NCBI GenBank assembly: GCA_963932145.1
Contig: OZ010587.1
Coordinates: 112,397,834-112,461,833, forward strand
DNA length: 64,000 bases
Direction: 5' to 3'
DNA from: Acanthosepion lycidas
Taxonomy: Eukaryota > Mollusca > Cephalopoda > Sepiida > Sepiidae
The position numbers and the translations under genes were made by a program. How positions within the stretch are numbered: the first letter of the stretch is position 1; the number at the start of each line of letters is the position of its first letter. Positions 34,311 through 46,292 of this stretch are shown here, piece by piece. The notes beneath the pieces were generated by a model that was given only the letters and a program-made list of their open reading frames with translations, did no database searches and was not told the origin of the DNA.

Positions 34311-34317
34311 GTCTTAC

Positions 34318-34396
34318 CGAGTATTGGGGTGCTCATCGACATCTCCTCCTGTGTGAAATGAATCTTATGTTGGATCAAATGAGACATCTGCAGCCT
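34318..34396 (-). CDS. Candidate upstream exon of the tetraspan gene
   Basis: On the minus strand an open segment ends ACCCCAATACTCG followed by the donor GTAAGAC at 34317. Its single left-over G plus TT from exon 29055-29162 makes Val, so the reading passes without a break: STPIL-V-PQDTPG. A C-rich tract and CAG at 34397-34399 can serve as acceptor, giving 79 bp and phase 0. The encoded RLQMSHLIQHKIHFTQEEMS is hydrophilic and would belong to extracellular loop 1. An ATG at 34402 could also be read as a start, but a start here would leave the protein without transmembrane segment 1. Support is splice phase and composition only. Confidence 0.45.
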
Positions 34397-34545
34397 CTGC
34401 ATAGTATGGTAGGGGCGGGGGTCAGGTGATGTAAAGTTTTGTTTTTTTGTTTTTTTTTTTCTTTGGGCTCTCTTCGTATCTTTTATTTGTCTTCTGGGGT
34501 TTTTGAAGGATGCTATTTAGTCGTGTATCGCTTTTCTCCAATTGG

Positions 34546-34575
<30 letters not shown>
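34546..34575. repeat. (TA)n microsatellite
   Basis: Simple tract 5' of a foldback module. Confidence 0.95.
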
Positions 34576-34578
<3 letters not shown>

Positions 34579-34620
34579 TAAATTACTAATTAGTTATATA
34601 AACCTATCCTAGATCCATAT

Positions 34621-34850
34621 AAGTGGACATTGAAGTCAACACTTAGAGGTGGCAGGCTGTTGCATGCTATTTATATAAATAATCGAGTAAAAATCCAACA
34701 TTCGCGGTCTGACGATTGCGTCTAGCATGAAACAGCCTGTCACCTCTGAGTGTTGACTTCAATGTTCACTTTTATATTTATATTTACATACGCTCTATCT
34801 CTGATAGTGAACACTTTATCCCATAAATATAGCACACCTTAAAACTATAT

Positions 34851-34891
<41 letters not shown>
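34621..34891 (+). mobile_element. Foldback repeat module, family F1, copy 2
   Basis: Palindrome 34621-34770 with arms AACACTTAGAGGTGGCAGGC and GCCTGTCACCTCTGAGTGTT. Its centre holds an extra segment (TCGAGTAAAAATCCAACATT) also found near 58243. It is followed by the conserved 85-bp block (GCTCTATCTCTGATAGTGAA...) and (TA)n at 34856-34891. Confidence 0.8.
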
Positions 34892-34894
<3 letters not shown>

Positions 34895-36269
34895 TATACT
34901 ATAAACGTTATTTTTGGTGACCAACGTGTTTGAGTAGACATTGCTGTTTTTTTTCGATCTAGAGTCTCGAAAGGCTTCTGTTTCTTTCAGTGCAGCTTTT
35001 ATATTGTGAATTGCTCTTTTGCCGGGCTTGCTTTACTGTTTCACTCACGGGGGTCTGTACTGGATCTTAACATTTCATTCTTTCAATATCCTATACATGT
35101 TTCCACCTGAAATAAAGCCCCTAATTCGACACCAGAGAAACTCGATAAAAAAAAGACACAAGAGACATTTTCTATCGAGTCGGGGAAGAATGACTTATGT
35201 AAAATTCATCTCGAGTTGACTAAGAAAGACTATCAAATATTTGAGTATCAATTTCAGTTCCTTCCTCATTTTTTTCAAATATTTATCGTTCCTCTTTAAT
35301 TCTTTTTTACATATGGATTTGTTTCTAGTCTGTTTGAGCCTATTTTTGTGTGTTTATGCTATTTTTTTCACGGTTAAGTTCCCCTAATACAAAAGCTCTA
35401 GAATCACTCAAAGTATAGGGTTGCTATTACGATGTTTATGATGACTAACAAAGGAGCGAGGACATGGATGGTAAATAAGAACTGACTTGAAAATGTTATG
35501 ATTGCGGTGTTCAGGGAAGCATCCTCGTTAGACGAGGTGCCACAAAATAGGAATTTTTGTGAAAAAAATGCCTGAGTGGAACTTTCTCGTTAAATTTGGA
35601 ATACGGGGTAAATGAAGCGGATTCAACTCTATGTAAGTGACATCGCATGTCCCAGTTGTAAATGGTGGAACGAAAGTTTGGAGCGCTCATCTAGACATTT
35701 GGCGACAGAGTAGAGCAGCAATGATCTCATATGACTCTTGTAAAAATAATGCATCGTAGGAATCCAGTATTTCCTGGAAAGATAAAATGAGCATTTTCGC
35801 CACAATCTTTATCAATGGATCGCGTCTCTATGTGCTACATTTGAAGTTACTTGAGATTCAATGGAAGTTAGAAGCTTGGAAATGATAAAATATTTAAGCA
35901 CAGACAAGAAAGTTAGAGCATAGTAAATGCCTATTAATATACACTGCGCATGTCAATCAATATGAATCAATCAAGCGTAAATATGGTTGGAGGTTATACA
36001 GTTTTTCTAGACCACCAAGGTGTACCAGTTTTTAAAACAACTTTTGAACTCTTATTAGTAATCATAATATATTTTGTGAGAGGAAAAAGATCATTCCGGC
36101 CTTCAGTAATCGTATTAATATCCATACTTTTCATCTTCAAAGTCCATTCTAGAACCATCAAGAGAATGGTGAGAAAATTTTAAAAAAAGAGAGAACAGTA
36201 GAGAGGAAAACTGGATCAGGAGGTCGTAATAGGAAGAAGGATCATCATTTCAAGTTAGAGCTAAAGAGG
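34892..36269. other. Stretch without recognised genes
   Basis: Moderate GC in 35450-35880 but no frame or motif I recognise; probably old repeat sequence. Confidence 0.4.
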
Positions 36270-36660
36270 GTGTCAAATTGAATGAACGAAATTGAATTGA
36301 ATTGAATGAAAGATAGTCGATGAATTCAAGAAGAAAGGTATAATATTAACGGTAAGAAAACAGAGAGCATGGGTGTCTGCAAAAGAGGCAGCCCAAATTG
36401 GACATCAAAAGCAAGCAGGTTCAGAATGTTAACTGAGTATTGTAGTAACAAATGATGGGCAATGCGACACTGGAATCCATAGATGCATAAGATGTTGGAA
36501 AGATGTCTTTCAGAAACTGAACTAAGTATTAAGAAATTGAAAATGTCCTTAAAACCAAAGAAGAGACAAGTGGACTGCAAGGTAATGTCTAATCTCCTGC
36601 ACAGCAATGATTGCTAAACAATCACACCTCAAAGACAAATGCTGAAAATACCATACATCA
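36270..36660 (+). pseudogene. RTE-like LINE, region after the reverse transcriptase
   Basis: Plus-strand frames give KKGIILTVRKTESMGVCKRG, then a block ending in MLERCLSETELSIKKLKMSL and KPKKRQVDCKVMSNLL. This is the pattern KTxxM...(A)K...F...L...K...R...V...LL of the RTE-like family. Heavily shifted. Confidence 0.55.
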
Positions 36661-37137
36661 TTGTAAAAAAAAAGACATTGCAGTGAGTCAATCCCATTCT
36701 CTTGGCGAGAACAGCATGTAGCCTAAAAGAAAATGATTTTGATAGTATCAAATCACAGTTTTTCTTCTCCGAGTTGAATACATTAACAAAAACTAAGGTG
36801 TTCAACGCTCACAGTGACTTTACCACAAGCTTGGATATGGACACAGGCATTTCTACATACCAGCGCATGTATAAGATGGCTGTTTATCCCATGAAATGAT
36901 TCATCCAAACTTTGATAAGTCTTGTTTTCAATCCTACTGTGTGTCCAGCCACACTCCTCATTAGAAAAACCTGGTGAGGGAACTGGTTTAGTCAGATCAC
37001 TCTATGGGTTCCATTGGTACTGTGTAACCCATAGTAATACCTGCTGCATGGTTGGCTTATCGGTGATTAAACCGTTTACCCCACCAGGCTTTTCTGGTGT
37101 AAAGGATGGCTAGAATCCCAGAAGGATGAATATAATC
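36661..37137. other. Stretch without recognised genes
   Basis: Includes a hairpin CTATGGGTTCC...GTAACCCATAG at 37001-37035. No coding family recognised. Confidence 0.4.

Positions 37138-37178
<41 letters not shown>
37138..37178. repeat. (TA)n microsatellite
   Basis: Simple tract. Confidence 0.95.
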
Positions 37179-37180
<2 letters not shown>

Positions 37181-37439
37181 CATTCGTACAGCAAAGTAAG
37201 GTACTTGTACGGATTAAAAAGTAATGAATGAAAATTTTTCAGCATACATTCAATGTTTCAGTCAGACGAGAGGCACGAGGCAGTGGTCAGGGCAGAGTGG
37301 AAGATAGTCTTAAAAGGAAGAGGTTTTATAAAATTAAATTCGGATATTAACCTTATGACATTAATTTGGGCTTATATAAAGAATGGAATGTTAATTTAAA
37401 ACTAAGAGAGGAATAAAAAGGGGGTCTAAAAAAATTTTC

Positions 37440-37531
37440 CTAGCACTTTTTTTAAAACTTTTTTTCCTTCGAAATTGATTTGATCATTAGCAAATCAAGA
37501 AACCGAAGGTTTTCCGAGACGAGTGTAGTTA

Positions 37532-37567
<36 letters not shown>
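37440..37567 (+). repeat. Terminal part of dispersed module with (TA)n
   Basis: AACCGAAGGTTTTCCGAGAC at 37500 followed by (TA)n (37535-37567) repeats the end of the 4808-5042 module. Confidence 0.65.
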
Positions 37568-37571
<4 letters not shown>

Positions 37572-38584
37572 TGATGTAGTTCTATTATATATACATAAGA
37601 GAACCGCATAATGTTGGATAATTTTTGTCTTTATTCTCTTTCGAAATTAAAGCAAATGCAAAATTTAGAACGTCCCATGATCAAGCATATTAGACATTCG
37701 TTGTTATATATATATATATATAAGTCAACATTAGCAGGCAGCGAATATATGCAGATCTAAACTTTTGTTATAAACAGCCAGTATGATTTTAGAAGGTGGC
37801 TTACTATAACATTATATAGACATTTCCAGGTGTGCTTGCATTTGAATTTATTTTCAGATCTCTATTTAGCAAAGTATCAGAGTCGGGATAGTAGGCAACA
37901 GATAGTTCCTCTGTACACAACCAACAAAAATGAACACCTGTAGTATAACTTTGGTCACGCCTAATGATTTCCCATTTTAATAGCGGATCTATTTTCAGTT
38001 TTAGTTTCATGACCCCACATATGAAGGACACAATCAAGTAGAATGTTTTTATTTATTTTTCGAGGCCGTAACACAACTTGTGGTTATATTAGCATCTTTT
38101 TAAAATTGTCCCTTCGTAGATCCTATATTCCTTTTTCTAATGTCCTTCAAATACAACCGTAGCTTTATATCACATTCTGATAAACGTTTGTTTCCTTGTG
38201 TGCAAGAAGGTTTATTCATACAATTACATGGGTGATCACCATTTATCGGGGTTTTAATCAACACAGATTTATTGTGTGTTAAATAATTTTAGAAAATTGG
38301 GCCTACAAAGTAACTTAGTTTACTTGTTGATATTGTTGGCGGAAGACTAATTTGCCTGCTTCATTTTTTATTGCCATATTTTATGGTGGGTGAGTTTGCA
38401 TTTGTATTTTAATCACCTTTTTAATTATTTATAATTTTCATTACTTCAAATGGACAATGAAGGATTTTTAAAGCCTTTTGCTCAGTTCTTCTGGCATCGA
38501 ATAAATCGTTTGATGTCAGATGAAAACTTGTAGAAATTGTGTGGGGGATGTTCCGAGTACTTTCGACCACTGTTGATAATTTTG
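37568..38584. other. Stretch without recognised genes
   Basis: AT-rich spacer with a short TA run at 37705-37722. Confidence 0.45.
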
Positions 38585-39131
38585 TTTCTATCTATCTCTA
38601 ATCATTATCCATATCTATCTATCTCTAATCATTATCCATATCTATCTATATCTAGTCATTATCCATATCTATCTATATCTAGTCATTATCCATATCTATC
38701 TATATCTAATCTTTATCCATATCTATCTATATCTAATCTTTATCCATATCTATCTATATCTAATCTTTATCCATATCTATCTATCTATCTATATCTAATC
38801 TTTATCCATATCTATCTATCTATCTATATCTAATCTTTATCCATATCTATCTATCTATCTATATCTAATCTTTATCCATATCTATCTATCTATCTATCTA
38901 TATCTAATCTTTATCCATATCTATCTATCTATCTATATCTAATCTTTATCCATATCTATCTATCTATCTATCTATATCTAATCTTTATCCATATCTATCT
39001 ATCTATCTATCTATATCTAATCTTTATCCATATCTATCTATCTATCTATCTATATCTAATCTTTATCCATATCTATCTATCTATCTATCTATATCTAATC
39101 TTTATCCATATCTATCTATCTATCTATCTAT
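38585..39131. repeat. Minisatellite of 16 units with a nested TCTA tract
   Basis: The core unit is TCTAATCTTTATCCATATC plus TCTA repeats. The first units are 27 bp (with CATT in place of CTTT). Later units grow to 35 and 39 bp, purely by added TCTA copies. Sixteen ATCCATA landmarks can be counted. Confidence 0.95.
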
Positions 39132-39375
39132 TTTAAACAAAAAAAAAAATAAAAAATTAAAATCTTTAGACCAACTGGGGTGTAGATTAATATTCTTTCG
39201 TTTTTTTTTTTATTATTATTTCATTTAGATTCCAGGACTAGTTTCGGCCAAAATGGCTATCACCGGGAGGAGAAATATTTCTGCTTGCTGCTAGCAGTAA
39301 ACTACAGAAATGAGTCTTTTGCTGGAGAAAATGAACTTTAGTCTGTAGTTTTCATTTGTTTTTTTATTCATTTGT

Positions 39376-39430
<55 letters not shown>

Positions 39431-39594
39431 TCTATACATATGTATGCATCTTTTTCTCTATCTATCTATACATCTACCTATACATCTATCTAATTATACT
39501 AATTATACATTTAACTGTATGTCGTCTTAATGCTAATTAATGTGATCAAGATGCTTCATGCAACAAATAGATTTTCTATCGAAGTAAATGTTCC
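39132..39594. other. Stretch with (TA)n at 39381-39427
   Basis: A hairpin AAACTACAG...CTGTAGTTT spans 39299-39350. Otherwise nothing is recognised. Confidence 0.45.
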
Positions 39595-40017
39595 ATGTTC
39601 AAATCTCGGTCCCTTGCTGTTTCGTGGACAAAAAGAATCTCTAAAAAACGAACTGGAAAGACAATATTTATTTCATTCATTAAACGAAAGGCACTGCAAA
39701 TATTTGCTGCTGCTGTTTTGATTGTAACTTGTTATTTGGGCCGTGGACTATGGAAAGAAACAGAGTTTTCCACCTTATTCTCTAGACCCTATTTGATGAC
39801 CACTGGTCGATTTCAGACTGGACGGCGCCTTTTAATTGTGGCTTTACAGAAGACCGGAGTAGAAATCGTAACGTTCAATTACAGAAATGACACGAATATT
39901 TTTCGTTTCCATTCTAGGCCATTCGACGAGCAGGTTTCATACTTTCTTGCTAAGATCTCTATTTTAGCCATTTTAAAACTCTCTTATTCAATCAACGATC
40001 CAAGATGGAAGCCGTAA
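39595..40017 (+). CDS. Unrecognised 140-codon open frame
   Basis: The frame starts at an ATG and has a balanced composition compared with its AT-rich surroundings, with a basic N-terminus and one hydrophobic patch (ALQIFAAAVLIVTCYLG, about residues 33-49). A second frame overlaps its first third. No family, domain or splice pattern is recognised. It could be a relic or chance, and I would not treat it as a gene without transcript support. Confidence 0.2.
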   Translation: MFKSRSLAVSWTKRISKKRTGKTIFISFIKRKALQIFAAAVLIVTCYLGRGLWKETEFSTLFSRPYLMTTGRFQTGRRLLIVALQKTGVEIVTFNYRNDTNIFRFHSRPFDEQVSYFLAKISILAILKLSYSINDPRWKP

Positions 40018-40117
40018 CGGTTACATGCTATCGAGGCATTAGAGGACATGGAAATATCCAGATAGATAGATGTAAATGTACATGCTATAAATTGATATAA
40101 ATAAACATACATAGCTG

Positions 40118-40120
<3 letters not shown>

Positions 40121-40154
<34 letters not shown>
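40121..40154. repeat. (TA)n microsatellite
   Basis: Simple tract. Confidence 0.95.
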
Positions 40155-40156
<2 letters not shown>

Positions 40157-40223
40157 CAATGATTACATCTATCTCCTTCCCCACTGTAGGATTTAGTTCT
40201 TGCCAACTGTTTTTAGATGCCAA

Positions 40224-41327
40224 TAATATTTAGAGTGAGTTGTATTGTTTTTGTACTTTTCGCTACTCGTTTATAGTTTGTGATTGTAAAATCTTTTTTC
40301 CACCCTGTCTCGGTGGATCCTATATATATTTTTTGCTATATGTAATATTAGCTCACTAATCAAACATTGGCCGTCTAAGGGACGGTTATTATTAATTCGG
40401 CAGTTGCATTTTTATTAAATATTTTTCTATTATTTCATTGTTATTATTGTTTTTGTAATTGATTTAATTGTTTAATAATTTATTGTTATAACGGGATATT
40501 GGTTGTTCTATATTTCTAATGCTCCAGTTTTACAAAAATCGTTTGTAAGTTGTGAAAATAACATCAATAAAGAAGTCAGAAAAATAGCTGGTGACTTAAA
40601 ATCGATAACAGAGTCAAGAAGTTAGATGAAGAACAAGCAATGAAAGACCAAAAACCAATTTCTGTAATAGTCCTCAATATAGACGTTTCAACCCTACCAA
40701 AAGTAACATCGGCAAAGTTAACAAAATCATGATCGGAAGAGCATGTAACTTTTACTGCATTTGGAATTAATCAGTGGCACAGAAGATGCAATACGAAACT
40801 GGTTCAGATAAAGAAAAGGAAATAACGAATGTACATTCATCCAGTTCAATTTCTTGCCGTCTATCATTGAAAGATTTCTAATGATACTATACAATTAGCA
40901 AAATAATATTGCAACAAGAGCGAAAAAGAAATACAATGCATTAAATAGGCACAAAAACGCATGCTGTGTCATAATCAATGCATGGGGACTAAAAAACTCA
41001 ACGAAGAATTGAACATCACCATGAGAGCATATGATTCGGGAAAAAGCATGCGATATTTCTAATGTGGGGACTAAGATGTATTTTTATTATTAATAGTATA
41101 AATTTTAGCTCTGTTATTTTACATTGAGCATTTATTACTAACAGCACTCATTATGCACTGTTTTATATTTCATATGTATGTGTGTGTATATTTAAAATTT
41201 GGTGTATCTATAAGAGAAGCGTGCTCAATATCGGAGAGAGCGTTTTTAGATATAATAAACTTGTTTAGAAGATTGCATTGAAGTATGAAACTGCCAGTCA
41301 CCATACATCGCTCATTCCTCTCTCTCA

Positions 41328-41370
<43 letters not shown>

Positions 41371-41859
41371 ATAGTCAGTCCGTCTGCTCTTTATTCAGCT
41401 CCGATTTAAATTCTGCAAAATCTACTGTTATAATTTACAGTCATTTTTGTTAAGTGCTAAAAGTAAAATGTGACTATTATGGCCTGAAAAAAGGAGATTA
41501 AATTTTTGTTGACGTATGTGTTAATGACCTATCCGTGTGAACTGCGTGTCCAATAGTGAAAATGTCACGTGTTTGCGTGCGTAGAGGAGAAAAATGGGGC
41601 TAATTTTCATTGGTTTAGAATGAGTCAATTAATGATAATTATAGTTATTTTAATTATAATTATTTTAATTATAATTATTTTTGATGCTATAATTAATTTC
41701 TATTAATTTTTTTATGAACACGACAGTATCCTATTGTCTTTTATGCTGTAAAATAGCAGGATTAAAGTTTATTTTTTATTCTGTAAGCGGGAGAATAAAA
41801 TAATTTTTTCTATTCTGGGTGATTATTTAGTCATGAATATCATCAGAAATGTGATTCTA
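40224..41859. other. Stretch without recognised genes
   Basis: 40560-41060 may be an old retroelement piece, but no motif is firm. (TA)n at 41332-41363. Confidence 0.4.
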
Positions 41860-42110
41860 CAGGAGGATGCTGAGAATACTATGGACGGAACGATTAAGTA
41901 ATATAATGGAGGAGGGGGCCTTGTAAAATGTGACATTCACAGGGCATATCGAAAGTAAGAGGGACATGAGAAGGAAACGCGTGAATAGCGAAACGGGGAT
42001 GGGAGGGATGGTAAAACGTCTTACGTTACTAAGAGCAACAAGGAGAGGAAGTTGTGGAGAGCTATGATCACCTACGACTCGAAGGGGCAAGGCCCATATG
42101 AGTAGGCAAA
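41860..42110 (+). pseudogene. RTE-like LINE, C-terminal region
   Basis: Plus-strand frames: RRMLRILWTERLSNIMEEGA, then VTFTGHIESKRDM, then TLLRATR and (frameshift) RKLWRAMITYDSKG near 42045-42090. This is the standard sequence of blocks at the C-terminus of this LINE (RRMLRIPWT, TGHIEGKR, LLRATxDRKLWRAMI). A poly-A run at 42106-42124 follows. Confidence 0.75.
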
Positions 42111-42562
42111 AAAAAAAAAAAAAAATTTTTTAAAATACTCGCCCAGTTTAAGACTTACACCTCAAAATCTACATACCCGCTCATTGGCTTATCTTCAGGT
42201 AATTATCTTTAAATTTACACATGTCAGATTAGTCACTTTTTTTTGTACTCGTGATGTTCTCTTGTATTATTAATATTTTGCTGTCTATTGACCCTCTTTG
42301 TCTGACTAAGTGTACCTCGCTCTCCCATGACTATAATAAATGTACTACTTTTTTCTTAGAGGTCATGACCTCACATCCGCTTGCAAAAGGACAATGAACG
42401 ACATAGTTTGAATTCCATTCTCATCTGATCAGCTGTTAGTCAATCTGGATAAAACTTACCAGTGCATCAACCAAAAACTTACAAATAACCAATATTTGTA
42501 TTACTAGTGAATAAAACATAAAAGAGAGTCGTAGTTACTTCGTATTTATGTAGGATACCTCC

Positions 42563-42800
42563 ACAACAGGAGGTACGTTGGGGTACTGGATAGAGGCTCG
42601 GATTGAAGAATCGGAGAGCCGAGTTCTAATTTCAGTCGAATCCATTACATTCACTTACGTGGCAATAAATCATCTTCTCCCCGCCCGCCACCAAGCTAAG
42701 GATGGCAACTGGTCTACTGCAGAAAGAAATGGTAACCTACCTGGTCAGTAATGATCGCCTAAGCATGTATCACGCATGGCACATAACTGACTGACCTCCA
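42563..42800 (+). mobile_element. SINE family A, headed copy
   Basis: Head with GGTACTGGATAGAGGCTCGG and GAGCCGAGTTCTAATTTCAG (A- and B-box-like), then ATTCACTTACGTGG, a CCCCGCCC-containing body and GGTCTACTGCAGAAAG. The hairpin tail is missing. Confidence 0.65.
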
Positions 42801-44454
42801 AAGTGCCTACGGTTTAAAATACATAATTAAAAGAAATGAAAAATCAACATGCGTGGATAAACATGACCTAAAAAGATGTTTATTATTATTGTTGTCAATT
42901 CTTAAACAACAACAAAAAAAAAAGTTCGCTTTTATATGTTTAGGTTTTATTACCTATTCCTATCATCGCTTTTTTAAAACATTGCCGTAGAATGAAGAAA
43001 ATAATAGTCATGGGAAAAAACTGTTCTTATGATTATTCGTCTTATTTCAGGCATATTTGCCCAGGTTTGCCGAAAAATCTTTCTTGAAGCTTTTATTTTA
43101 GTTTTAAATCCAAGCTAATGAATGAAATTTAATATTTCCAATAAGCAAAATATCTTGTTTTTTTTTTGTGTCTTCTTTTTAGCGACATTTTGAAAGTATC
43201 TCTAGATAAGGTTTAATTTTATAACGATTATTAATCATACCTTCACTACCATCAGTTCAAGAAGAAAACAGGCCAATATTATAAACTACCCATACAAAAA
43301 AATAAAAATGGTATAAGCAAAAATCACCAGCAGTTCAAGAAGCTGGTGGTATTACTGGGACCACACCGTCCACGTTGATGGCACAAGTTAGCAATCCAGA
43401 TAACTTCATTAAAGACTTTAATACATAAATCTAATCTGATAGACATGACTATATTGTTTGATAAAAAAAAACAAAAAAAAAACAAAAAACTAAAAACAAA
43501 AAAAACATTCAAGTGAAATAATTTGATAACCTCTACAAAAATAAGGTAGTGGAAATAAAAATTCAAAGAATGTAACATTTATAATTGGGCCAGAGAACAA
43601 CACACGAGTACTATAGAAAGCTGACACCATGTCGCTTGGCATATTTCCAGCTTTCAGTCGATTTTATGTGAGGTGGAAGTCACGTAATTCTATGGATCCA
43701 GACCGTCAGTTTTAATGTGCAAGCTGTCGTGGCCAGGGCTAGTTCAAGGGTTTCGCGCACCGCCCTTAATTCTCCAATAAATGGTACGAGCCCCTCTCTC
43801 CACTACACCTCAATTTCCATAAGGTAGTATTCATATACAATACAAATTTTATTCTAATCTAATTATGGATTATATACAATATTGCTGAAAAATTAAACTA
43901 GAAAAATTGAAAATAAATCCAATGTATCTAAATACAAATTAGAGACATGTCATTATAGATCATTCCATCTTAAATAAATCAACAATGTTTTGGGGCAATT
44001 TTTTAAAATATCAACTTGAGATTTTTCTTGTTAAAAGTTGAATAATTTTAACACATTATGGATAAAAAATAATGAATTTTATATCGTATGTTTTGAGACT
44101 TGATACAAACAAAATAAATTCACGGATTTGGACCAAAAAACGAACAAACTCCAGAATGACGTCATACTCGGCGGAAATTATTCGGCCTTTAATTGTCAGC
44201 AAACATCACCAAACCGTCGTCGCCTTGAAGCAATGCAAAAATTTAAACGATTTTTTAATATTATAAATTATTTAATTAAAATTTTAAAAAAATGAAAAGA
44301 ATTTTTGTAGAAATTAATTATTAATCGAAAAAAAAAATTCTTCTTAAGACAATAGCGTCCTTAATAAATATTATTATTCATCAAAGCAATTAAAAGCTTT
44401 TCTAATTAAATAATGTCATAGTTTTATTGCATTTTTTTATTTTACAATTTAGAG
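42801..44454. other. Stretch without recognised genes
   Basis: Very A/T-rich, poly-A runs. No supported coding sequence. Confidence 0.45.
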
Positions 44455-44497
44455 CAAATTTTCGGTGAAAGGAGTTACTCCTTTCACCGAAAATTTG
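44455..44497. repeat. Perfect 43-bp palindrome
   Basis: CAAATTTTCGGTGAAAGGAG, T-T-A centre, and its exact inverted match ending CACCGAAAATTTG. It is followed by poly-A. This may be a very short MITE remnant. Confidence 0.85.
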
Positions 44498-45559
44498 TTT
44501 AAAAAAAAAAAAAAATTAATGATTTACTTTCTCCAAGGAGTCCTACTTTTAACTAATAAAAAAAATTCCCGGCGTAAAAATTTTATGAAATTAAATAAGT
44601 GGGTGGTAACATATGAAAAAAAAAAAATTTTTGCTAGATTTTCTAAAAAAAAAAAAAAATTAAAAAAAAATTAATTCATTTCTGAAAATGTTCTGAAAGT
44701 TTCATTAAAATCCAACAATTATTTGATTTTTGCAAGAATTTCCAATCAGTGTGTTTTCACCGGAAAAAGCGAAAAAAAAAAAAAAAAAAGAAAACCTTAA
44801 TCGTTATCATACGTCGGCGGCTGACGTAAACAAAACAAGATTTTAACCAAAATTTCGAACGTGTTCTAACACGATTAAAAAATTAAAAGGATTAAAAAAT
44901 TTCAAAAAATAATGAAAAAATACTTTAGTCTTTCCTCTTAATAATAACATGAATAGCTGACAATATTTTGTTTTTAAGGAGTTTGGGGCTTTTTTTTCAT
45001 CATGCTATGCTGTTTTATCCGCGAAAAAAATGGAGGTACCTATATGCTTACTTTAATTTGTAACGTATAAAAATGTAGGTAGAAAAAAAAAGGAAATGTT
45101 AATAAAATAGAGAGTCACGAAGCACTGCCGAGGGCGCCTAATCAGTCTTGGCCCTTCCCCAAGTCGGGATGTTTGGGGGATAGTTCGCACTGGCCCTGGC
45201 TGGATAAATGTACGCAGACAACAACTCCACCACATCATAGGCCCTTATGACAGTTCACGTAGCTGCTGTTATTTAAATGTCGAGAGGAGTAACAATGTCT
45301 AAAGTAATCATGGCATTTCTTACCGCTTCAGTCAATAATGCTCAGAATATTAACAATTGGAAAGGCGTGTCTTTTAGATAACATTGTTAATAAACGTGTT
45401 TAAGCTGCTCTATTAAAATATTTAAATCTGTAATAATAAAAGGAAAAAAATCTTCTTTTATTCTCCTCCCCACAATTAATGCAACATGGTTATCAAATCT
45501 TATTTTTTCATAGGCTGTATCCCTTCAGGACCTAGCCAAACATGACTCACCAAAATTTC
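44498..45559. other. Stretch without recognised genes
   Basis: A-rich (many A runs of 8-18 up to 45015), then unremarkable sequence. Confidence 0.45.
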
Positions 45560-46098
45560 TTATCTTTCGTTGCTCTTAATAATTCATTTTGTTATTTCTC
45601 CTGAACCATTTACTCAAACTCACTAAATGAGTATCAAATTTCCTCATCATGTGCCTCAGAAAATTTAAACTATCTCTTCCTGATATTAAGTTTAAGTTTC
45701 CTTTTTGTTTCCAACTTCTCTAAAACTTCGTCGTTGCTCGTATGTTCGGCCCATGGTATCCTCAGTATCCTTCTGTAGAACCACATGTTTGTTGCTTAAT
45801 GTTTTCAGCTTTGAGGAGATTGTCCGGCATTCACTGCCATATTAGAAAATTGATATTACATAAAAGTTCGTCAATCTTTTCTTTGTTTCTAACGAAATCT
45901 TCCTGTTTCTTAAGACTTTCTTTAGCGTTTGGAAGACATGCAGGAAATTGCCCAGCATCCACTGCCATATAGGAGCATTGATATCATGTAATAGTTCAGG
46001 ACTCTTTTCTTTGTTTCCTACGATTTTTTTTCTGTTTCTTAATACTCTGCTTAACTTTTGGAAGGCATCTTTCGCTCTCTCAATGCTCCTTTAGATTT
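45560..46098 (-). pseudogene. RTE-like LINE, C-terminal region
   Basis: The minus strand from 46098 down reads RSIERAKDAFQKLSRVLRNR, a duplicated LRNRKISLETKKRLTNFYVI, YGSECRTISSKLKTLSNKHV, and near 45600 LLRATKDKKFW. The order (RIxxAKxAFxK, LLYGSExWT, RMLRIPWT-like, LLRATxDRKLW) is that of the family at 41860 and 54400. Two copies of the KVLRNRK segment (around 45900 and 46040) show a local duplication. Dead. Confidence 0.75.
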
Positions 46099-46216
46099 CA
46101 GAATCACATTTTTCGTCCTCTGTTAAGACTTTCCATATATTTTAGTTTTTGTAATTGTTTGATTTTGGTATACCCGAGTTGTAATTTGCATTAAAAATCA
46201 TCAAGTCATATGCTTT

Positions 46217-46292
46217 TCTGGTATGTCTGTCATTTCTGGTATGTCTGTAATTTCTGGTATTTCTGTAATTTCTGGTATTTTTCTGGTATTTT
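46217..46292. repeat. 18-bp minisatellite, about 4 units
   Basis: Units of CTGGTATGTCTGTAATTT with small changes; the last is shortened. Confidence 0.85.

Larger units (their letters stand above)
29163..34317 (-). other. Putative intron of the tetraspan gene
   Basis: A 5.2-kb interval to the candidate upstream exon. It contains the 48-bp minisatellite, a Tc1-type MITE, a 270-bp foldback, SINE pieces and (TA)n tracts. It is an intron only if exon 34318-34396 is real. Confidence 0.5.

Noticed and set aside
45053..45238. Candidate upstream exon of the tetraspan gene
   Set aside because: Searched for a hydrophobic TM1 and a GLW motif on the minus strand; none was present with a fitting donor.
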